NCBI GenBank assembly: GCA_023396095.1
Contig: JAEWXG010000002.1
Location: 1 to 42,224, forward strand
DNA length: 42,224 bases
Origin: Bacillota bacterium
GTDB lineage: Bacteria; Bacillota; Clostridia; Christensenellales; UBA3700
Reading direction: 5' to 3'
Below, one piece after another: positions 16,478-24,054 of the stretch. Below the pieces are notes generated by a model, which did no database searches, was not told the DNA's origin, and saw only the letters and a list, made by a program, of their open reading frames with translations. Within the stretch, counting starts at the first letter, position 1. Each line of letters begins with the position of its first letter. The position numbers were made by a program, and so were the translations under genes.

Positions 16478-17815
16478 TTAGTTTTTTACTTTTACGATTT
16501 TTCCTAAAGACACATCTTGATAAAATTTTTGAATATTAATAGTTTTGGCGATAATCATTGTATTAGTAATATCATTTTGATCAAATCTTCCATATGATGC
16601 AACAATAATATCTCCAGTTTGAGTTTTAATAATACCCGCATATCCTGTGTCTCCATTTGCTACAGGCCCTAATTTTTCATTACCATTATATGTATGCTCT
16701 ATTTTGATTAAATCGCCTATTCCGTCGTCTCTAGATTTAATATCCTCATAATTGCCAATCCAAGCACAAAAACCTCTAGAGTAAAAATTAGATTTTTTAA
16801 TCTCCCCATTATAGTAATCAATTTTTCGCATAGTAATCATAAATCTACTATCGTCCAATTGAATTGCTTTATGCCTTTCTCCGGTTAGATTCAGGGAGGT
16901 TTCTTGTGGCTGTGACCACGTTTTCCCTTCATCTACAGAAATCGAATACATTGAATGCGAATTTTTCTTGTTTGCACGCATCAACATCAATAATTCCTTT
17001 CTGTCTGGACTTCTTAAAACCAATGGTTCACACAAACCAACTTTCTTTTCAATATTTCTGTAAGCATCAAATACCTTAACAGGTTTAGACCATTTCATTT
17101 TCTCCTTCTCGAATGTCAAAACTGTTGAATAAATACTATAATCGTAGTCATGAAAAAATCCAATCCATTTATCAACAAATTCTCCATTCTCTTTTACTCT
17201 AACTAAACTAGCCATTGCCACAATACAATTCCAAGTTCCTTTCTTTGCATAGTACTTGCTTTCTTTCGCCATCGGACCATAAAAATTTTCGTGCTCACTC
17301 CAATTCTCCAAATCGCTGGAAATTGACACATCAAACCCTTCCCCTTTCTTTGGAAAAGTTGACCAACCAGGACGTCCAGAAATAAGAATATATTTAGTAG
17401 AACCGTTGTTAAAGTTTAATGTATATGCACAAGGTGTTTCTTGAGTATTTTGAAAGCTGCTTGGCAAATTAGAAATTGGCTCCCAGCTCTTCCCGTTATC
17501 AACGCTCTTTTTTATTCTTGTTTCCCCACGACCATGTCCATTAACATAAAAAACATACTGAACATCTTTCCCATCTTTAATGAGATTTATCATATCTGGA
17601 TGCGCTAGATATTTTTCTCCGTCTTTTTTGTCACCATCTCTATCAATAACGGCATATGTATAATCTTCTCTAATATCATCTGATAATGATTGTGAACCTA
17701 AAGAAAGATCATAATACTCAACAGGCAATATTTCTTTTTCCCCGCAAGAAAATAATGTGATAATAATAGACAAAACAAATATGTTTATAAGCACAATTTT
17801 TAAAGCTTTTTTCAT
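16478..17815 (-). CDS. Sialidase-superfamily (BNR/Asp-box) lipoprotein
   Basis: It has 445 residues from the ATG at 17815 (AAGGTG site); a GTG 9 bases upstream is the alternative. A lipobox (LFSCG, Cys24) anchors it outside the membrane. Two canonical Asp-boxes are visible: SVDNGKSW (104-111) and SVDEGKTW (293-300). More degenerate blades appear at SSDLENW and FEKEKMKW, as expected for a six-bladed propeller. An Arg-containing strand (LLMLMRANKKNSHSMY) precedes the second box, as in exo-sialidases. The FRIP motif is absent, so a glycan-binding or other hydrolytic role is as likely as sialidase. It is divergent from the small gene at 17923. Confidence 0.7.
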   Translation of the reverse strand: MKKALKIVLINIFVLSIIITLFSCGEKEILPVEYYDLSLGSQSLSDDIREDYTYAVIDRDGDKKDGEKYLAHPDMINLIKDGKDVQYVFYVNGHGRGETRIKKSVDNGKSWEPISNLPSSFQNTQETPCAYTLNFNNGSTKYILISGRPGWSTFPKKGEGFDVSISSDLENWSEHENFYGPMAKESKYYAKKGTWNCIVAMASLVRVKENGEFVDKWIGFFHDYDYSIYSTVLTFEKEKMKWSKPVKVFDAYRNIEKKVGLCEPLVLRSPDRKELLMLMRANKKNSHSMYSISVDEGKTWSQPQETSLNLTGERHKAIQLDDSRFMITMRKIDYYNGEIKKSNFYSRGFCAWIGNYEDIKSRDDGIGDLIKIEHTYNGNEKLGPVANGDTGYAGIIKTQTGDIIVASYGRFDQNDITNTMIIAKTINIQKFYQDVSLGKIVKVKN

Positions 17816-17922
17816 AACTTTCACCTTAGTTTTTATATTAACACATGTTTACCTAAATTTAGTTATTTATATATCTAAAGATTTATGTTATTTTATTATT
17901 AAACAATCTATAAGGAATATTT

Positions 17923-18183
17923 ATGAAACTTTGGGCTAAAATAATACAAGATCACAAAATAATAAACGATACGATTTTAGAAACCGATTTGGAATTAACT
18001 TTCCCTAGCTATTTAGATATCCTTAACGAAGTTGCTTATAAATTAGATATTCCTTCTCCACTATACCTGAAATCAGATTTTAAACATCTAAGAAGTTATG
18101 GAATACAACGATATAGACAAACATCATTTGTCGAGGAAATCCGTTTTGATTATTTAGAAATAGAACGATTAAAAACAAAATAA
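17923..18183 (+). CDS. Small conserved hypothetical protein
   Basis: It has 86 residues with an AAGGA ribosome site. Sequence features are MKLWAKIIQDHKII at the start, a central SYLDILNEVAYKLDIPSP and FKHLRSYG towards the end, without signal or membrane segment. Small proteins beginning like this are familiar from Clostridia, but I know no function. It ends one base before the convergent queT gene. Confidence 0.65.
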   Translation: MKLWAKIIQDHKIINDTILETDLELTFPSYLDILNEVAYKLDIPSPLYLKSDFKHLRSYGIQRYRQTSFVEEIRFDYLEIERLKTK

Positions 18184-18657
18184 TTATTTTTTTGTTATTT
18201 TTAAACGCTTTTCAATTATTTTAATAAAAGGCAATCCTAACCCATAAATCACAATTGTTTGAGTAATAAAAATCAATACCATATTTATAAAATAAAGTTG
18301 TTCATTATCCCCCGCCAATTTAAAAACTAAAGGTATCATTAACGCATTTAATATAACAGGAGGAAACGCTGCTAATGGTTTATTTTTTCTAAATAATCTT
18401 GTTAATACTGCCGCAACTAAAGAAGTAAGCACTCCTAAAGTCATGTCATAAACAAGAAATGGCGAAAGACTATTAGCCGCTAAACACCCAATAGTTACAC
18501 CAATTATTGCTTCCGGAAATAAAATAGGAAACACTGTAAAAATTTCACTAAACCTAATTTGTATTGGTCCATATGATATTGTTAAACCTGGTAATGTTAA
18601 AACAAAATACAACGCTGCAATGATAGTAATTCTAATTACTTGCTGGGATTTTCTCAT
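18184..18657 (-). CDS. queT: QueT-family queuosine-precursor transporter
   Basis: It has 157 residues from the ATG at 18657 (GAGGTG site); upstream in-frame starts would lie within the leader. It is the membrane S-component of an ECF-type transporter with about five segments. The QueT signature is recognisable: SYGPIQIRFSEIFTVFPILFP followed by IIGVTIGCLAANSL and DMTLGVLTSLVAA. It probably imports preQ1, preQ0 or queuine and needs an ECF energising module encoded elsewhere. A probable preQ1-I riboswitch covers its ribosome site. Confidence 0.9.
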   Translation of the reverse strand: MRKSQQVIRITIIAALYFVLTLPGLTISYGPIQIRFSEIFTVFPILFPEAIIGVTIGCLAANSLSPFLVYDMTLGVLTSLVAAVLTRLFRKNKPLAAFPPVILNALMIPLVFKLAGDNEQLYFINMVLIFITQTIVIYGLGLPFIKIIEKRLKITKK

Positions 18658-18661
18658 ATTC

Positions 18662-18702
18662 ACCTCGATTTTTAAAAAGAAGGTTGATCGGGAAACTTCT
18701 TT
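18662..18702 (-). promoter_or_regulatory. Probable preQ1-I riboswitch controlling queT
   Basis: The minus strand reads AGAAG, then the loop TTTCCCGATCAAC, then CTTCT, an A-rich stretch (TTTTAAAA) and ATCGAGG. The first and third pieces form the P1 stem. The loop's CGAT can pair with ATCG just before the ribosome site to form the H-type pseudoknot. The loop matches the type I pattern (UUC..G.U..ACC, ending in the C that pairs with preQ1), with one extra base. The pseudoknot strand abuts GAGG, so ligand should hide the ribosome site. The position directly before a QueT gene is the expected one. The identification is by eye. Confidence 0.55.
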
Positions 18703-18748
18703 CAAAACAATATTACTAATCAGAACAAAAAAAATCAAGAATTTTCAC

Positions 18749-18790
18749 ATAAAAAAGCGGTTAACCGTTTACTGGTCAACCGCTTGTTTT
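18749..18790 (-). terminator. Terminator of the gldA-dhaKL operon
   Basis: AAGCGGTT (18755-18762) and AACCGCTT (18778-18785) form an 8-bp stem. On the minus strand it is followed by a run of six T residues, directly after dhaL. Confidence 0.9.
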
Positions 18791-18803
18791 TTTACTTCTA
18801 CAT

Positions 18804-19457
18804 TTATCTATTTTTCATAAATGTTGCTATTTCTTTAAAGATTACACCAAGAGCATAAGCACCAGCATCCGGATATCCAATACTTCTTTCTCCTACTGTT
18901 CCCGCTCTTCCCATTCTTGCAACAATCTCTTTTGTCTTATCAGCACCTTCTATTGCCGCATCTGCAGCTCTATCCATTGCCTCTAAGAAATCAACTCCAT
19001 CTTTAGCAGATTGAGTTAAAGAATCAGCGCAAGGAACTAAAGCATCTATTAATGTCTTATCTCCTACAACTGCTCCTCTTCCAAAAGATTTTTCCCCAGT
19101 TTTTTGAATTGCTTCAACTGCTGCTTGCATCATATTTGCAAAATCCGTAAGCGTTAATTCGTCTAAATCTTTTACTGCTTTTGCCGCACCTCTAAAAGCG
19201 GATCCCCAAATAGGGCCAGAAGCGCCACCGCATTGCTCAAAAATAATCATACTAGAACTTTTCAAGAAAGAGCTAATATCATCTTTTTCTAATTCATTCC
19301 AATCAGCTTTTAATGCTTTAAAGCCTTTTGCTACAGACATTCCAAAATCACCATCTCCGGCGTGTGAATCTAATTCACAAAAAGGAACTTCATTTGCAAT
19401 AATAACCTCGGCCATTTTATCAACAATAGCAATAATATCATCCAATTTTAAAACCAT
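18804..19457 (-). CDS. dhaL: Dihydroxyacetone kinase, ADP-binding subunit DhaL
   Basis: It has 217 residues, all helical. The nucleotide site is formed by SHAGDGDFG (two Asp ligands for Mg), QCGGASGPIWG, VVGDKTLIDAL and GYPDAGA. With DhaK it phosphorylates dihydroxyacetone to the glycolytic intermediate DHAP. In PTS-linked systems DhaM recharges the bound ADP; no dhaM lies in this operon. The gene starts 12 bases after dhaK with a GAGGT site and is the last gene before the terminator. Confidence 0.92.
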   Translation of the reverse strand: MVLKLDDIIAIVDKMAEVIIANEVPFCELDSHAGDGDFGMSVAKGFKALKADWNELEKDDISSFLKSSSMIIFEQCGGASGPIWGSAFRGAAKAVKDLDELTLTDFANMMQAAVEAIQKTGEKSFGRGAVVGDKTLIDALVPCADSLTQSAKDGVDFLEAMDRAADAAIEGADKTKEIVARMGRAGTVGERSIGYPDAGAYALGVIFKEIATFMKNR

Positions 19458-19468
19458 AATCTTACCTC

Positions 19469-20461
19469 TTACTTTTTCAATGCTGGAGTATTTACCGGCA
19501 TATCATAATATTTTTTCAAATTATCATTCATTCTTAAAACGGAAATTGATGCTCCTGCCATATCAATAGCTGTCATATAATTTCCTACTATTGTGTCATA
19601 AATCTTCAAACCTGCTTTTTCTAATTCAGCACTAACAGAGTTGTTAAAAATATAAAGTTCTTGTAATGGAGTACCGCCAAAACCATTTATTAATAGTACA
19701 ACTTCTTCTCCAGCCTTCAACTTTAAATCTTCTGCAAGCATTGATACCATTTTTGTGGCTAATTGATCACTTGTTTGAATTTTCTCTCTTTGAACACCTG
19801 GTTCTCCATGAATTCCTACACCAAATTCAATTTCATCATTACCTAAATCAAATGTTGGTGTTCCTTTTGCTGGAACAGTACAAGATGTAAGCGCAAATCC
19901 AATGCTACGAACGTTTTCAATTACCTGATTAGCTACATCTTTTACCTCTTTTAAACTTAATCCTGCTTCAGCTGCTGCCCCTGCAATTTTATGAACTAAA
20001 ACTGTTCCTGCAACACCTCTACGTCCTACTGTGTATAAACTATCTTTAACTGCTATATCGTCGTTTACATATACTAAATCAACATTAATGTCATCGTCCT
20101 CACGTGCCATATCAGCAGCACCGTTAAAGTTCATACAATCTCCACTATAGTTTTTAACTATTAGTAATGTACCTTTCTTGGATTCTGTTTTTACGATTCC
20201 ATTATAAATTTGCATGATTGAAGGAGACGCAAAAACATCACCGCAAATTGCAACATCCAACATACCAGTGCCAACAAAACCAGCATGTGCAGGTTCATGT
20301 CCGCTTCCACCACCACTTATTAAAGTTACTTTATCTTTGTTTATTTCTTTCTTTTTAACTATTCTATACTTTTCAACAAATTCTAATTGTGAATTTGCTC
20401 TAATTAAGCCCTTGCACATATCATTTACGACTGCTTCAGGTGTATTAATTATTTTCTTCAT
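19469..20461 (-). CDS. dhaK: Dihydroxyacetone kinase, substrate-binding subunit DhaK
   Basis: It has 330 residues. The protein binds dihydroxyacetone covalently as a hemiaminal through a His. Visible are ISGGGSGHEPAHAGFVG (about 49-65), the GDVFASPS segment, LIVKNYSGDCMNF and GIHGEPGVQR (about 218-227), which contains the substrate-binding His. The length fits the single-domain DhaK of DhaKL systems, with no fused kinase domain. It lies 15 bases downstream of gldA. Confidence 0.93.
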   Translation of the reverse strand: MKKIINTPEAVVNDMCKGLIRANSQLEFVEKYRIVKKKEINKDKVTLISGGGSGHEPAHAGFVGTGMLDVAICGDVFASPSIMQIYNGIVKTESKKGTLLIVKNYSGDCMNFNGAADMAREDDDINVDLVYVNDDIAVKDSLYTVGRRGVAGTVLVHKIAGAAAEAGLSLKEVKDVANQVIENVRSIGFALTSCTVPAKGTPTFDLGNDEIEFGVGIHGEPGVQREKIQTSDQLATKMVSMLAEDLKLKAGEEVVLLINGFGGTPLQELYIFNNSVSAELEKAGLKIYDTIVGNYMTAIDMAGASISVLRMNDNLKKYYDMPVNTPALKK

Positions 20462-20475
20462 ATCATTTACTCCTA

Positions 20476-21591
20476 TTAATCTTCATATTTTGCAGAGTAC
20501 CCAATACGATCTGCAACACGAATTGCACTAACAATATCTTCTGGAGATACTGGGAATGGCATATTATGAACTGATTCTTCTGGGATGCAAACTTTCTTTG
20601 CTACTTCCATTAATCTATCATCTGTAATTTCATCTACTCCGATATCTTTTAAGCATACTGGAAGACCTACACTTAGACAGAAATTTAATACATCATTAAT
20701 TTCTTCGTCATCAGCATTTTCTAAAACTAGTTGAACTAGTGTTCCAAATGCAACTTTTTCACCGTGCATAAATTTCTCTGACTCTTCTATAACAGTCATT
20801 CCGTTATATACTGCGTGTGCCGCTGCTAGACCACCAGATTCAAATCCTAATCCGGATAATAAGATATTATTTTCAATAATATTTTCGACAGCTTGAGTTA
20901 CTTTCCCTTCTTTGCAAGCAATATAAGCTTTATATCCATCGGTCAAAAGTGTTTGATAGCATAATTCTGCTAATGCAAAAGCTGCATTTGTTCCAACTGC
21001 TTTTTCTTTTTTAAATCCACTTGCATTTACTCTAGCTAAAGCTCTTCTACAAGCTCTTGCCTCAAAGTATGTAGCTAAAGCATCCCCCATACCAGATACT
21101 AAAAATCTTACTGGAGCCTTTGCTATAACTGCAGTATCAACTAATACAACATTTGGATTGCTTGTAAAATATGCATAATCATCAAATGTATGATCATCAT
21201 GATATACAACTGCTGAAGAACTTGTTGGAGCATCAGTCGCTGCTATTGTAGGACATACGATAACTGGTTTCAAGTTATTTGCTACGCATTTAGCTGTATC
21301 AAGAGCTTTTCCTCCACCTAATCCTATAATTACATCATATTTGCTTTCTTTAACTTTTGCTTTTAATCTATTGATTTCATTCCAAGAACATTCACCGTTA
21401 AAATCAGCAATATCAATGGATACCTTGTATTTTTCTTGTGTGTTTTTTAATGCTGCAGCAACTCTTTCGGAATCACCTTTAAAAGCAATTAAAAATGCCT
21501 TTTTTCCGTATAATTTAATATAATCACCTAAATAGTTAAGTGCCCCAGCACATTGCATGTACTTTGATGGACTAATAAAAGCCTTTCTCAT
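20476..21591 (-). CDS. gldA: Glycerol dehydrogenase
   Basis: It has 371 residues of the iron-containing alcohol dehydrogenase superfamily. The NAD-binding motif is GLGGGKALDTAK (about 91-102). Metal ligands appear as Asp in GMGDALATYFEAR and His residues in AAAHAVYNG and KFMHGEKVAFG. The enzyme oxidises glycerol to dihydroxyacetone, which dhaK and dhaL in the same operon phosphorylate. A strong GGAGG site precedes the ATG. The operon is divergent from a PocR-type regulator, the likely controller. Confidence 0.93.
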   Translation of the reverse strand: MRKAFISPSKYMQCAGALNYLGDYIKLYGKKAFLIAFKGDSERVAAALKNTQEKYKVSIDIADFNGECSWNEINRLKAKVKESKYDVIIGLGGGKALDTAKCVANNLKPVIVCPTIAATDAPTSSSAVVYHDDHTFDDYAYFTSNPNVVLVDTAVIAKAPVRFLVSGMGDALATYFEARACRRALARVNASGFKKEKAVGTNAAFALAELCYQTLLTDGYKAYIACKEGKVTQAVENIIENNILLSGLGFESGGLAAAHAVYNGMTVIEESEKFMHGEKVAFGTLVQLVLENADDEEINDVLNFCLSVGLPVCLKDIGVDEITDDRLMEVAKKVCIPEESVHNMPFPVSPEDIVSAIRVADRIGYSAKYED

Positions 21592-21789
21592 AAATTTTCC
21601 TCCTATTTTCCCTAATTAATTTGTTTATATTTATAATAGTACAACAATTCAACAAAAAAACATTAAAAAATAATGCTTTTAAATAGTAATTTTTTGCTTT
21701 TTATCGAAAAATTTGATTGTAAAAAAAGAAAAATATTAAAATTTTTTCTAGTTTTTAAACAATATTGACTCATTTTTACCGTTTTTCAT

Positions 21790-21817
21790 TTGTCTTTATT
21801 GTCTTTTATGATAGAAT
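21790..21817 (+). promoter_or_regulatory. Promoter of the PocR-type regulator
   Basis: TTGTCT (21790-21795) and TAGAAT (21812-21817) are spaced by 16 bases, 42 bases upstream of the ATG at 21860. The AT-rich intergenic region with the gldA start (21592-21789) probably also holds operator sites. I see no convincing catabolite-repression (cre) site. Confidence 0.4.
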
Positions 21818-21859
21818 TGAAAAATAATCCTATTGATAATAGTAAATTTTGAGGTTTTT

Positions 21860-22750
21860 ATGCAAAATGTTTTGTTTAGTTTAGACACGATTATTGAGTT
21901 TTCAAATTTCCAGTCGCTACAAGATAAAATGGCTGATTATTTGAATATGGCAATTGTTACAGTTGACTATAAAGGTCATCCTGTCACAAAACATAGCAAT
22001 TGTTCGCCTTATTGCTCACATCTTAGAAATGATCCATCACTATCTAGAATTTGTGAACAGTGTGACTCACTAGGCGGCATAGAAGCTGCTCGCAACATGA
22101 AACCTTATATTTATATTTGTCATCAGGGACTTGTTGATATCGCAGTACCTATTTTGCACAATGACATATATTTAGGAGCCATAATGCTGGGCCAAGTCCT
22201 CTTATCAGATCCAAGCGATAAAATAAAATTAAATACTTTACAACAAAATCAAGCCTACCAATATCAAGATAGTTATATGAATTTACCAAAACTATCTTAC
22301 GAAAGGATTAATGCAATTTCTGACTTGGTATTCTTCTTTTGCAACAAATTTATCTCAATGTCGATTGATGCCTTGACTAAAGCAAGTAAAAAATCTTCCA
22401 AAAAAACAATTTACGCAAAACAAGAAAAAAATACTAATGTTTTACAACCAGCACTTTCATATTTAAAAAGTTCATTCGATCAAAAAATCACGCTCGATTA
22501 TTTGGCAGAATTATGCAATATAACACCTACTTACTTTAGTAGATTATTTAAAAAGACCACAAATTCTAATCTTGTAGATTATTTAAATGATATAAGAATA
22601 AATCAAGCGAAAATTCATCTTCTTACAACTAACAAGAAAATTTCTCAAATCGCAAGTGAAGTTGGATTTTCTGATTGCGGTTATTTTATCAAAGTTTTTA
22701 AACAAAAAGAAAAAATGACACCTAACTCGTATAGAGATTCAAGAGAATAA
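21860..22750 (+). CDS. AraC-family regulator with PocR sensor domain
   Basis: It has 296 residues from the ATG at 21860 (GAGG site). The upstream alternative at 21833 lacks a site. Residues about 8-170 form a PocR domain with its cysteine cluster (CSPYCSHLRNDPSLSRICEQC) and the IYICHQGLVDIAVPI and GAIMLGQVL segments. Residues 200-296 are two helix-turn-helix motifs of the AraC type (LAELCNITPTYFSRLFKK and ISQIASEVGFSDCGYFIKVF). PocR in Salmonella senses 1,2-propanediol. Divergence from gldA-dhaKL suggests a polyol sensor here, probably glycerol or dihydroxyacetone, which is inference. Confidence 0.85.
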   Translation: MQNVLFSLDTIIEFSNFQSLQDKMADYLNMAIVTVDYKGHPVTKHSNCSPYCSHLRNDPSLSRICEQCDSLGGIEAARNMKPYIYICHQGLVDIAVPILHNDIYLGAIMLGQVLLSDPSDKIKLNTLQQNQAYQYQDSYMNLPKLSYERINAISDLVFFFCNKFISMSIDALTKASKKSSKKTIYAKQEKNTNVLQPALSYLKSSFDQKITLDYLAELCNITPTYFSRLFKKTTNSNLVDYLNDIRINQAKIHLLTTNKKISQIASEVGFSDCGYFIKVFKQKEKMTPNSYRDSRE

Positions 22751-22862
22751 TATTAACAATATGTTATGTTAATTGACAAATGAGAATTTTTCTAATAAAA
22801 TCTTTTTTGTTGTTGCTTTTAATAAATAATATTAATTAAAACAAAACGTTCATATATTGTTT

Positions 22863-22950
22863 GGAGGATTGGCTGAGCGGTTTAAAGCGGCGGTCTTGAA
22901 AACCGTTGAAGGTAACACTTCCGTAGGTTCGAATCCTATGTCCTCCGCCA
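22863..22950 (+). tRNA. tRNA-Ser (anticodon TGA)
   Basis: GGAGGAT pairs with the 3' GTCCTCC. The anticodon loop CTTGAAA gives TGA, and a long variable arm (about 22907-22922) marks a class II serine tRNA. The T arm has GTTCGAATC, and CCA is encoded. The terminator follows immediately. Confidence 0.97.
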
Positions 22951-22951
22951 A

Positions 22952-22982
22952 AAAAAACTCGGAAAATTTTTCCGAGTTTTTT
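22952..22982 (+). terminator. Terminator after tRNA-Ser
   Basis: AAAAAACTCGGAAAA and TTTTTCCGAGTTTTTT form a near-perfect long hairpin with a T run. It can also end the methyltransferase transcript arriving on the minus strand. Confidence 0.88.
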
Positions 22983-23007
22983 ACATCAAATTTTTTATCG
23001 CTTTTAA

Positions 23008-24039
23008 TCATTTTTTAATTAAACAGTGAAGATATTCTATCGTATTATCGGCTTTTGAATCACGAGCATTATCAGCTTTAAATCTATGATATTCTTTCAT
23101 GTAAACTTTATATTTTCCATATTTTTTCATTATTTTTTCAATTGTATCAAAAGACATTAATCCCTCATTGTTATAACTCAAAAAGATATACTTAAACTTG
23201 GCTTTTTTAATAATTTCTGCAAAAAAGGGTTCAACTTGTGCTGCTGAACAAAAAGGACTTTTTTGGTCAACATAATCTCTTAACCCTGTTTTACCTTTAA
23301 TTTGTGGGTTATCATATTTTGCAATAGTTTCTAATAAATGATAATTTGTACAATATTGACGCGAGTTATATGGTGGATCTAGATATAAAATATCACCTGA
23401 AATTTTTTCAATAAGCTGCAAAATATCTTCATTATAAACAAAATTATTAACTTCACCATCAATAATTGGCAAACCTGTTATTTGCATTTCTTTTAAAGCT
23501 GATTTTTTCAATTTTTTCAAAAATGCTCCATATACTGATGCTGTATTTGCATATTTATCCACACTATTTATCAAAGAACCCAACAAATAAAAATATTCGT
23601 CATCACTAACTTCTTGATTTTCACGCATTTTTTCAAGTTCTATTCTGACCGCATCACATTTTTTTGCGTTATATTCAGAAAAATACATTCTTCTAAATTC
23701 CTGTCCCTCTGTCCCTTCAAAAGAGTAATTTTTATAAATAAATCCTTCTATAGGCTGCAGATTATTTAACCTTTGTATAAGATTATCGCATATCTCTTTA
23801 TCAAGATGATTATTCCCAACAAGATGTCTTAACAATACATAGCTATAATATTGAATGTCATTAGCTATAACACTATACCCTTCTCTTTTAAATTCGGTAC
23901 TAATAGCTCCTGTTCCGGCCAACAAATCTGCGAAAATCATTTGAGATTGATTTCTTTCATCTTTATTGCTTTCTAATGTTTTTTGAATATTGCTTTTTAT
24001 AAAATCAACTAACGAATATTTCGATCCAATATAATTCAT
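23008..24039 (-). CDS. D12-class N6-adenine DNA methyltransferase
   Basis: It has 343 residues. Visible are the N-terminal NYIGSK motif, the S-adenosylmethionine motif FADLLAGTGA (36-45) and the catalytic DPPYNSRQY (221-229), in the order of alpha-class (D12) adenine methyltransferases. No restriction endonuclease lies beside it, so it may be solitary. It starts 15 bases after secA with a GAGGG site and probably shares its transcript. The target sequence cannot be predicted from the protein. Confidence 0.88.
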   Translation of the reverse strand: MNYIGSKYSLVDFIKSNIQKTLESNKDERNQSQMIFADLLAGTGAISTEFKREGYSVIANDIQYYSYVLLRHLVGNNHLDKEICDNLIQRLNNLQPIEGFIYKNYSFEGTEGQEFRRMYFSEYNAKKCDAVRIELEKMRENQEVSDDEYFYLLGSLINSVDKYANTASVYGAFLKKLKKSALKEMQITGLPIIDGEVNNFVYNEDILQLIEKISGDILYLDPPYNSRQYCTNYHLLETIAKYDNPQIKGKTGLRDYVDQKSPFCSAAQVEPFFAEIIKKAKFKYIFLSYNNEGLMSFDTIEKIMKKYGKYKVYMKEYHRFKADNARDSKADNTIEYLHCLIKK

Positions 24040-24054
24040 ACAACCCTCTAAACC

